6,653 bases of DNA. Origin: JAVBMJ01 sp031552535. Its GTDB lineage: Bacteria > Bacteroidota > Bacteroidia > Bacteroidales > Rikenellaceae. The translations under genes and the position numbers were made by a program. Below, piece by piece: positions 1-4,243 of the stretch; the first letter of the stretch is position 1, and each line of letters starts with the position of its first letter. The stretch covers positions 1 to 6,653 of the forward strand of contig JAVBMJ010000057.1 in the NCBI GenBank assembly GCA_031552535.1, read 5' to 3'. Under the pieces are notes generated by a model. The model saw only the letters and a list, made by a program, of their open reading frames with translations, was not told the origin of the DNA and did not search any database.

Positions 1-133
1 TAAACGGATTTGAAATTGTTTTTATGATTCGAATTGGATTATTTAGAGAGGCAACCTGCCCTACACGGTCGTGTAGGCCATATTGACTTATTTTTCAACC
101 AACTATTTTACGGCGCAAAATTTTTAGTGGACA
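1..133. mobile_element. Probable terminus of an insertion sequence inside the VirE-type gene (partial)
   Basis: The VirE-type frame stops making sense exactly where this segment begins. Read leftward, the segment opens with GTGTCCACTAAAAATTTT, which has the look of an IS terminal repeat (GTGTCC followed by an A/T tract). The junction falls in CACTAGTG at 132-139, a perfect 8-bp palindrome containing CTAG, a target some IS5-type elements prefer. The rest is AT-rich, has no reading frame of any length, and contains a hairpin, CCTACACG-GT-CGTGTAGG, at 60-77. No transposase is visible and the other end is outside the window, so an ordinary deletion or rearrangement breakpoint remains possible. 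Confidence 0.35.
60..77. repeat. Near-perfect palindrome / hairpin
   Basis: CCTACACG and CGTGTAGG form 8-bp complementary arms around GT. As RNA it would fold with 7 pairs and a 4-base loop. It is GC-rich in an AT-rich surrounding and is not directly followed by a T-run in either direction, so it is not a typical terminator. It may be a subterminal structure of the proposed insertion sequence. Confidence 0.5.
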
Positions 134-640
134 CTAGTGAAAGCACCAATCAAAAAAATCCTGGTTAGTGGTAGTTACGGTCCCCACTAGTTGCCCGATG
201 TGGTCTGTAACGCCATCCCAAGCCGGAAGCCCTTCAATATATTCCACGTAAGGGTCAAACAGAGGGACGAACTCCGACTGCAAAATCATACGCAAAGTAT
301 CCTTAGAACACTTTATATCAGCTAGTTTTATCTCCCTCAAGATGCTGTGCCAGTTATAATCTCGCATATCGTCATATTTGGCTGTTTTATTTGACAATCG
401 TCTAAACTGTACATTATTGGATACAACATTGTAGCGGAAGGCATACCTGCTCCGCAGAAGCATCTCTATCTGGACGATTACATTACCGTCCGATTCAGGT
501 TTGATGATTAATTGTTGAGGCGATGAGATTTGTGCCTCGGCACTTTCGAGTGTCCCCTGCAAGTATGCTTCGAGAGCAGGGCTGTCATCCGGGGTAATGC
601 CAACATCGGCAGCTCCAGCGTAATTTTCTATTGCGTTCAT
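134..640 (-). CDS. Truncated VirE/VapE-family primase-helicase protein, N-terminal part only
   Basis: The 168 residues match the N-terminal part of the VirE-family (virulence-associated E) proteins found on Bacteroides mobile elements. These are thought to act as replicative primase/helicase-like ATPases. Recognisable is the conserved stretch P-FDPYVEYIEGLPAWDG-TDHI at residues 126-148, followed by TVTTTNQDFFDWCF at 154-167. In intact relatives this leads on to -KWLVAMVA- and then, some 25-30 residues later, a Walker A loop. Here a TAG stop follows FH, so the whole ATPase core is missing and the protein is very probably inactive. The start ATG overlaps the stop of the upstream HTH gene as ATGA (637-640), a sign of translational coupling. 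The break coincides with a putative IS end at about 133. The family call rests on recalled motifs. Confidence 0.72.
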   Translation of the reverse strand: MNAIENYAGAADVGITPDDSPALEAYLQGTLESAEAQISSPQQLIIKPESDGNVIVQIEMLLRSRYAFRYNVVSNNVQFRRLSNKTAKYDDMRDYNWHSILREIKLADIKCSKDTLRMILQSEFVPLFDPYVEYIEGLPAWDGVTDHIGQLVGTVTTTNQDFFDWCFH

Positions 641-906
641 AACACCACTCCTTCCTTATCGGCGATGAATGCCAATAATTTATCGCGTGAGATGTAAATT
701 TTACCGCCAAGTTCGAAGATCGGTAACAGATTATTCGCTCTCCAATTGAAGATGGTGCGTTTTGAAACTTTAAAAATTTTGGTCAGATCGACCAGATCAT
801 AAAGGAGTTCTGTGTCCTTGTCCACTTTTTCTACAGCCCGTCCATCTAACCGATGCGCTGTTTCCGTGTTGGTTGCGGGTACGCTGATTTTGTTATATCC
901 GTTCAT
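637..906 (-). CDS. Small excisionase-like helix-turn-helix protein (MerR/HTH_17 type)
   Basis: This 89-residue protein has an unstructured-looking N-terminus (residues 1-33) and a single DNA-binding domain of the HTH_17/excisionase type. Residues 38-59 (LVDLTKIFKVSKRTIFNWRA) form the helix-turn-helix with the typical SKRTIFNWR recognition helix. Residues 64-74 (FELGGKIYISR) form the beta wing. Such proteins in Bacteroides elements either direct integrase during excision or regulate the following replication genes. It is the first gene of a leftward operon and its TGA stop overlaps the ATG of the VirE-type gene. No clear Shine-Dalgarno precedes the ATG, as is common in Bacteroidota. The promoter lies about 290 bp upstream with a structured leader between. 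The domain call is firm; whether it is an excisionase or a regulator is inference. Confidence 0.82.
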   Translation of the reverse strand: MNGYNKISVPATNTETAHRLDGRAVEKVDKDTELLYDLVDLTKIFKVSKRTIFNWRANNLLPIFELGGKIYISRDKLLAFIADKEGVVL

Positions 907-1187
907 TTAGAGTAATTTGTGCTACTTTGGCAGAGTGGCGGTTAAAAAAGAAGTCGGTTGCCATGCGACCGTTGATTTTAATGTTCGTTCTCATCTCAGA
1001 ACTGTTTTCAATTTCGGCCAACTTCGGGAATGGCCTTGTTTCCCTGCTTGTAGAGTTTTTTAGACGAAAAAACACCCAACAGGAAACCCCGTTGCGTGCG
1101 TTATCTGCGTCCCTTGCTACAGCCCTCTGTTGACTGTGCAAGTCGCACGGGTAGATTCGCCCCGTGCTGATTGAGTACTCCTCTCAA
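907..1187 (-). other. Long structured leader of the HTH-VirE operon, no convincing gene
   Basis: About 280 nt separate the predicted transcription start (near 1188) from the HTH start codon, and no recognisable protein lies in it. Read leftward, the predicted RNA starts with hairpin TTGAG/CTCAA (1171-1187). Next comes GCACGGG/CCCGTGC (1145-1167, 9-nt loop), then GACT/AGTC (1132-1144), then a 7-bp hairpin followed by six U (1067-1094). Both strands are open across much of this part, which fits an RNA with few stop codons by chance as well as a protein. A 33-codon frame on the minus strand (893-994, ATG start) ends inside the HTH gene and could be a leader peptide, but it has no good ribosome binding site. 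Confidence 0.4.
1067..1094 (-). terminator. Terminator/attenuator-like hairpin in the HTH-operon leader
   Basis: On the minus strand CAACGGG and TCCTGTTG pair over 7 positions (one G-U) around the loop GTTT (1077-1094). A 4-base spacer follows and then six T (1072-1067). This is the form of a moderate intrinsic terminator, placed about 100 nt after the predicted start and 160 nt before the HTH gene, so it would act as an attenuator rather than an end of transcription. The stem is short and the U-run is not adjacent, so confidence is limited. Confidence 0.33.
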
Positions 1188-1226
1188 AACAGCGCAAATA
1201 TAAATGCGGGTTTTGTAACCGCCAAA
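1185..1226 (-). promoter_or_regulatory. Promoter of the HTH-VirE operon with overlapping palindrome
   Basis: Reading leftward, TTTG (1226-1223), a 20-bp spacer and TATATTTG (1202-1195) match the Bacteroides primary sigma pattern TTTG / TAnnTTTG with correct spacing. An imperfect palindrome, CAAAAC-AG-CGCA-8 bases-TGCG-G-GTTTTG (1185-1215), covers the -7 box and the expected start point. That is a plausible operator, perhaps for the HTH protein itself. The promoter match is good; the regulator is a guess. Confidence 0.6.
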
Positions 1227-1490
1227 TTTTATTTGAATAATTTTGAGCTATTTCCGAGTTTTTCCTCATTTTGCATAATCCTTAACTCGCCATCTTATAA
1301 AGATGTGAAAAAATCGCTTACCCTGGCTACCCGCCAGATATGAAATCCACAAAATAAATCACCAGCAAAAAACATCAAAACAAGGATGCTTGTACCTCAA
1401 GTTGTACCCTTTGCTCAATGACCTTACAAAACTATCTGAAGCAACTGATTTACAGCACAAATACATACACAATTAATTGTATATTAGATG
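1227..1490. other. Gene-free element end with small repeats, possible integrase-binding region
   Basis: No coding frame is supportable here; the stretch is AT-rich. Small symmetric elements are visible. They are CATCTT-ATA-AAGATG (1291-1305), CTGGC-5-GCCAG (1323-1337), two direct copies of TTGTACC 12 bp apart (1390-1396 and 1402-1408), and the perfect 12-bp palindrome ACAATTAATTGT (1469-1480) just inside the attachment site. Element ends next to tRNA attachment sites usually hold arm-type sites for integrase and excisionase, so that is the likely job of this stretch. None of these sites matches a known consensus that I can name. Confidence 0.4.
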
Positions 1491-1533
1491 CTTGGTAAGG
1501 AAGAGGTCACGAGTTCAATCCTCGTCAACAGCT
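1491..1533 (+). other. Attachment site: 3' fragment of tRNA-Thr(GGU)
   Basis: The sequence folds as the 3' part of a tRNA. It has anticodon loop TTGGTAA (1492-1498, anticodon GGT at 1494-1496), the 3' anticodon strand GGAAG (1499-1503) and variable loop AGGTC (1504-1508). A perfect T arm follows, ACGAG-TTCAATC-CTCGT (1509-1525), then 3' acceptor strand CAACAGC (1526-1532) and discriminator T (1533). CCA is not encoded. The TTGGTAA loop is that of tRNA-Thr. The 5' half is absent: bases 1487-1491 (GATGC) cannot pair with GGAAG, so tRNA identity begins at about 1491. A tRNA cut in its anticodon loop and kept only on the 3' side is the classic leftover of integration by a tyrosine recombinase. 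The predicted 5' acceptor strand of the intact tRNA is GCTGTTG. Confidence 0.8.
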
Positions 1534-1578
1534 CGAAGATTTGAAACTGCCGAAGGCAATAGGAACGAAACTAAAAGC
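1534..1578 (+). repeat. Diverged direct repeat, copy 1 (tRNA 3' flank)
   Basis: The 45 bases after the tRNA fragment resemble 1688-1729. The best shared block is GAAAC-N2-CCGAAGGCA-R-TA at 1543-1561 (16 of 19 identical to 1696-1714), flanked by CGAAG-TT on the left and AAA-GC on the right. The copies lie about 154 bp apart on either side of the terminator. Confidence 0.5.
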
Positions 1579-1606
1579 CGCTCAAGTAAACTTGAGCGGC
1601 TTTTTT
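1573..1606 (+). terminator. Strong intrinsic terminator, originally of the tRNA-Thr transcript
   Basis: GCCGCTCAAG (1577-1586) and CTTGAGCGGC (1591-1600) form a perfect 10-bp stem around TAAA, followed by six T (1601-1606) and preceded by AAAA, so the stem can extend by four A-T pairs. Its position 40 bp after the tRNA 3' end suggests it ended the tRNA transcript before integration. The A-run gives four T on the minus strand, so it may also stop leftward transcripts from the mnmD operon. Confidence 0.9.
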
Positions 1607-1896
1607 GTTGAGTGACGGTTATCGCGCAGCGATTTTCAAATCTTTGACAGCGCCCCCGCGGCCGGCGGAGAGGAAAAACGAGCGTAGCGAAGTTAGAAAC
1701 GACCGAAGGCAGTAAAGACAAATGAAAGCACCTCTGTTTTCACGCAAAAATCAATCCTGTTATCCAGGTAACCGCCCCTCGGCAAGCAGTACAGGATCAC
1801 CCGGCACCCAGCCCGGGATGCGAAAGTAATCCCGGAATCTCCTTAAATCTTTTTCCTCAGGAAAATCAGACAGACTCTAAACCCGCTCCCAAGTTA
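1607..1896. other. Intergenic region, no supportable gene
   Basis: Nothing here can be called a gene. It holds the second direct-repeat copy (1688-1729) and TTTCAAATCTT (1634-1644), which is an 11-bp inverted copy of AAGATTTGAAA at 1536-1546. There is a GC-rich patch (1651-1670) and a hairpin CCGGGAT-9-ATCCCGG (1813-1835). A minus-strand open stretch of 38 codons (1760-1876) has no ATG start and is preceded by TAG. The hairpin lies just downstream of mnmD but lacks a T-run, so it is only a weak candidate for ending or stabilising that transcript. Confidence 0.45.
1688..1729 (+). repeat. Diverged direct repeat, copy 2
   Basis: This is the second copy of the sequence at 1534-1578, with the shared core CCGAAGGCA and flanking CGAAG and AAAGC. 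It has no tRNA fragment in front. It may be a dispersed intergenic repeat of the genome or a leftover of a duplicated tRNA flank; the sequence alone does not decide. Confidence 0.5.
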
Positions 1897-2550
1897 TCAA
1901 TGCCTGTTTATTGCTCTCAGCATATGTCGTTTGCCCAGAGCACCCGCAAGACGTTCGACATGGAATCCGGCCGCTCGCAGGTTACGTTTTACGTCGCCTT
2001 TAGCCGAGTAGGTCACCAGGACTCCTCCCTCGCGTAATGACATGCGGAAACGCACAAATACCTCCACACTCCACAGTTGGGGTTGTACATCGGGAGCGAA
2101 AGCATCGAAATATACTACATCAAAGTCCTTCCCTGGTTCCACCTCCGCGATATCCGCCTGAAGTTTTTCTATAGAAAACGACTCGTTTACCCTGTACGCC
2201 TCATTCCATGGTGCACGGTGTAGTTCCATAAACGCATCGTCGGCAGCATAGTCCATAAGGGCAACCTCCTCCCCCACAGGGTATAGCTCCAACGCCCTGT
2301 ACTCTACGCTCAGGCCACACTCCATTGCATGCTTCATCGTCAGCCAGGCATTCAGACCGCTACCGAAACCAGCCTCCAATATCCGCAACGGCCGGCCGAC
2401 TCCCGCGGTCCCGTGACCGGCGGCATAATCCATGCCGGCACCAATGAACACATGCAGTGACTCCCCGACGGCACCACGCATCGAGTGATATGTATCGCCT
2501 GACACCGCCCTCAACGTCTGCGATCCGTCATCTGTAACCTCTATATGCAT
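1897..2550 (-). CDS. mnmD: tRNA (mnm5s2U34)-methyltransferase MnmD, stand-alone form
   Basis: This SAM-dependent methyltransferase completes the mnm5 modification of the wobble uridine in several cytoplasmic tRNAs by methylating aminomethyl-uridine. The 217-residue protein shows the family signature. YHS-RGA-GES-HVFI is at residues 21-36, the SAM-binding glycine motif LEAGFGSGLNAWLT at 58-71, and the acidic E88 after motif II. YFDAFAPDVQPQLW is at 147-160, and the C-terminal LVTYSAKGDVKRNLRAAGF with GKRHMLRA is at 178-213. It lacks the FAD oxidoreductase domain (MnmC1) fused to it in E. coli MnmC, the usual state in Bacteroidota. I chose the ATG at 2550 because the frame extends upstream only to a TTG at 2583, and family members begin close to this ATG. 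It lies 68 bp behind the 5'-nucleotidase on the same strand and probably shares its transcript. Confidence 0.88.
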   Translation of the reverse strand: MHIEVTDDGSQTLRAVSGDTYHSMRGAVGESLHVFIGAGMDYAAGHGTAGVGRPLRILEAGFGSGLNAWLTMKHAMECGLSVEYRALELYPVGEEVALMDYAADDAFMELHRAPWNEAYRVNESFSIEKLQADIAEVEPGKDFDVVYFDAFAPDVQPQLWSVEVFVRFRMSLREGGVLVTYSAKGDVKRNLRAAGFHVERLAGALGKRHMLRAINRH

Positions 2551-2600
2551 AAATAATATTCCCCGACCGGCAGATCCCGGCAATCGATTGGAGGTCTGTC

Positions 2601-2621
2601 TAAGGCGTGTAACCCGCCTTA
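2601..2621 (-). other. Hairpin at the end of the nucleotidase gene
   Basis: TAAGGCG (2601-2607) and CGCCTTA (2615-2621) form a perfect 7-bp stem with a 7-base loop that includes the nucleotidase stop codon. There is no T-run on the minus strand, so it is unlikely to be a full terminator. It may be an mRNA-stabilising or processing structure between the two genes. Confidence 0.45.
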
Positions 2622-4121
2622 ATTTGCCACGGCGTTTGCCCGTGATGAATCCTGTTGCATATCGGCCATTTTTCGCACCTTTGCACGACGGTCGCCGGTG
2701 GTTGTTACCGGGGAGTTACGTTTGAAATATTCACGCATGATATCGGTAACCATTATACCGGTGGGTTTGCCACCGTCTTTGCGTGAGAAGTTGTACGATG
2801 ACTCGACATAGTTTGGCAATGCCACCCTGTAGGTGCGCGAATTGTGCGGCATGGTGTTCCATTTGCTGTCGAGGAAAACGACATGTATCCCGTCGCCTTT
2901 GGGATCGGTGATTACGATATATTCCACACCCGACGGATAAAGGTCGATCCCATGGCCTTCGCTGTCGGCCGTATTGAATTTTTTGAGTATCAGGTCCTCT
3001 ATCTCGGCCAGCGTCATATCGGCAATCTCGATAGAACTGTAGAAAGGTTCCATCGAATAGATGTCAAACAGCGTCAAGTCTCCCGCTGGCAATGTGTCGA
3101 AACGTATGCCTCCACTATTATAAAATGCCATATCAGCTTTAACAGCACGGCGTATCATGTCCGTCGTCATATTCATAACGCCCCACTTGTTGGTCCCTTT
3201 AGCCATTGAACCGGCCTTTTCCATCAGATTCGAATTAGATTTGTAACTGGCCACAAGGCTTTCGAATACCGGGTTCGCAGGTATCGTGTCGAGTTTTACC
3301 ACACGGTTCTCGATCAGGGCCGGTTTGCCTTTTCGCGGAGTGATGACAGTTATGCCTGCATAGCGCAGTTTGCTGCCGGTTTGGGTCACCAGCACATCGC
3401 CCACCTGCGCTCCCTGCGGAATAAGTGTATGGCTGTGTCCGCCGATTATCAGGTCGAGCATAGGCATTTGCATGGCCAGCAGCGAATCGTAGTCGGCGCC
3501 TATGTGGGTCAGAGCGACCAGCACATCGCAACTGTCGCGCAGGGAGGCGTATTTTTCTATAGACTTGATATCGTTCTCGAAACTCAGCCCTTTGAAATCC
3601 TCTTCCTTGCCATATGGATGCCCATCATGGGAAGTAGTGACGGCGCCGATAAATCCCAACCTGGTTCCCGCTACGGTGATGAACACATAAGGGGCCGGTT
3701 GCGGCAATGGAGAAGTGCCGCTGCCGATGTTGGCAGCAATGAATGGGAAGCGGGCCTCGCCGACCCGTTTTGAAAGGACTTCGAGCCCATTGTCGAACTC
3801 ATGGTTTCCGAATGTGGTCAGGTTGTAACCCAGTTCGTTCATCAGGTCGATCACAGGCTTCCCTTTCTCGGACGCCATGTCGACATAAGGGTTACCCGTC
3901 CAGCGGTCGCCTGCATCCACCAACAGGACACGTCCCGAATCGAGCCTGCGGTAATCCTCCACCAGTGTTGCCAGATTCGGGAAACGGTCTATCGCCCCGT
4001 GTATGTCGTTGGTAGATATGATCACTATACGTGGCAATGGCCTGGGATCGGAACAGGCCGCAAAGGAGATAAACAGCGAAATGAAAAACAGGGCCGACAA
4101 ATTAAAGTAACTCTTTTTCAT
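2619..4121 (-). CDS. Lipoprotein 5'-nucleotidase / metallophosphatase (UshA-like)
   Basis: This 500-residue enzyme is expected to remove phosphate from nucleoside 5'-phosphates, and possibly other phosphoesters, outside the inner membrane. Residues 1-22 are a signal peptide ending in lipobox FAAC, so C23 should carry the lipid. The metallophosphatase domain (about 31-275) keeps all two-metal ligands: D39 and H41 (NDIHG), D72 (DAGDRW), N106 (GNHEFD), H206 (THIGAD), H229 and H231 (GGHSH). The transition-state pair H107/D110 is also kept. The C-terminal 5'-nucleotidase domain follows from about 300, with NSGGIR at 335-340. The late substrate loop reads LPNYVESSYNF and differs from the classic ASGGDG form, so substrate choice may differ. 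Many Bacteroidota split these two domains over adjacent genes; here they are fused. It is the first gene of a leftward pair with mnmD. Confidence 0.9.
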   Translation of the reverse strand: MKKSYFNLSALFFISLFISFAACSDPRPLPRIVIISTNDIHGAIDRFPNLATLVEDYRRLDSGRVLLVDAGDRWTGNPYVDMASEKGKPVIDLMNELGYNLTTFGNHEFDNGLEVLSKRVGEARFPFIAANIGSGTSPLPQPAPYVFITVAGTRLGFIGAVTTSHDGHPYGKEEDFKGLSFENDIKSIEKYASLRDSCDVLVALTHIGADYDSLLAMQMPMLDLIIGGHSHTLIPQGAQVGDVLVTQTGSKLRYAGITVITPRKGKPALIENRVVKLDTIPANPVFESLVASYKSNSNLMEKAGSMAKGTNKWGVMNMTTDMIRRAVKADMAFYNSGGIRFDTLPAGDLTLFDIYSMEPFYSSIEIADMTLAEIEDLILKKFNTADSEGHGIDLYPSGVEYIVITDPKGDGIHVVFLDSKWNTMPHNSRTYRVALPNYVESSYNFSRKDGGKPTGIMVTDIMREYFKRNSPVTTTGDRRAKVRKMADMQQDSSRANAVAN

Positions 4122-4138
4122 GACAATTATTTTATGGC

Positions 4139-4169
4139 TTGTGCAAAGTTAGAAAAATAACTATCTTTA
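4139..4169 (+). promoter_or_regulatory. Promoter of the kinase gene
   Basis: TTG (4139-4141), a 20-bp spacer and TATCTTTA (4162-4169) fit the Bacteroidota TTTG / TAnnTTTG pattern with one mismatch in the last base. Transcription would start near 4176, giving a leader of about 68 nt. AGAAGG (4229-4234), nine bases before the ATG, is a usable ribosome binding site. The promoter overlaps the opposed promoter of the nucleotidase. Confidence 0.5.
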
Positions 4170-4175
4170 TCCGAA
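4144..4175 (-). promoter_or_regulatory. Promoter of the nucleotidase-mnmD operon
   Basis: Leftward, TTCG (4175-4172), a 20-bp spacer and TAACTTTG (4151-4144) give an exact match to the TAnnTTTG -7 box and a 3-of-4 match to the -33 box. The start would lie near 4138, leaving a leader of only about 16 nt before the ATG at 4121. Confidence 0.6.
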
Positions 4176-4243
4176 TAAATCTCCGCAAAAGATCGGACGG
4201 GACATATGAGTTGTGTTCCGGAATATAAAGAAGGCGAAAAAAT

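Larger units (their letters stand above)
1..1533. mobile_element. One end of an integrative element inserted in a tRNA-Thr gene (partial)
   Basis: This stretch is bounded on the right by a 3' fragment of tRNA-Thr(GGU) at 1491-1533 and carries a leftward pair of an excisionase-like HTH gene and a VirE-family gene, a pair typical of Bacteroides integrative and mobilizable elements. The DNA is visibly richer in A and T than the genes beyond 1900. In a tRNA-targeted insertion the complete tRNA sits at one end and a copy of its 3' part at the other. Here the fragment reads rightward, so the element lies to its left and the complete tRNA should be outside the window. No integrase or mobilization gene is visible, so the class of element is unknown. 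The outer copy of the VirE gene is broken, which suggests a decaying or IS-invaded element. Confidence 0.6.

Noticed and set aside
893..1141. 82-codon minus-strand frame and an overlapping 68-codon plus-strand frame (927-1133)
   Set aside because: The long minus form needs a TTG start, neither strand shows a known domain or ribosome binding site, and both lie in the predicted RNA leader. Only the inner ATG-started 33 codons are kept as a speculative finding.
1..1533. CRISPR array, toxin-antitoxin or anti-phage genes in the accessory part
   Set aside because: No regularly spaced repeats, no small gene pair other than HTH-VirE, and no defence domain can be seen.
1515..1721. 68-codon minus-strand frame
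   Set aside because: It runs through the tRNA fragment and the intrinsic terminator, and its composition is that of non-coding DNA.
1813..1835. Hairpin as the terminator of mnmD
   Set aside because: The stem is fair, but no T-run follows on the minus strand and the loop is 9 bases; listed only as a structure in the gap.
2844..3773. Several plus-strand frames antisense to the nucleotidase
   Set aside because: All are shadows of a gene whose metal ligands and domains are intact.
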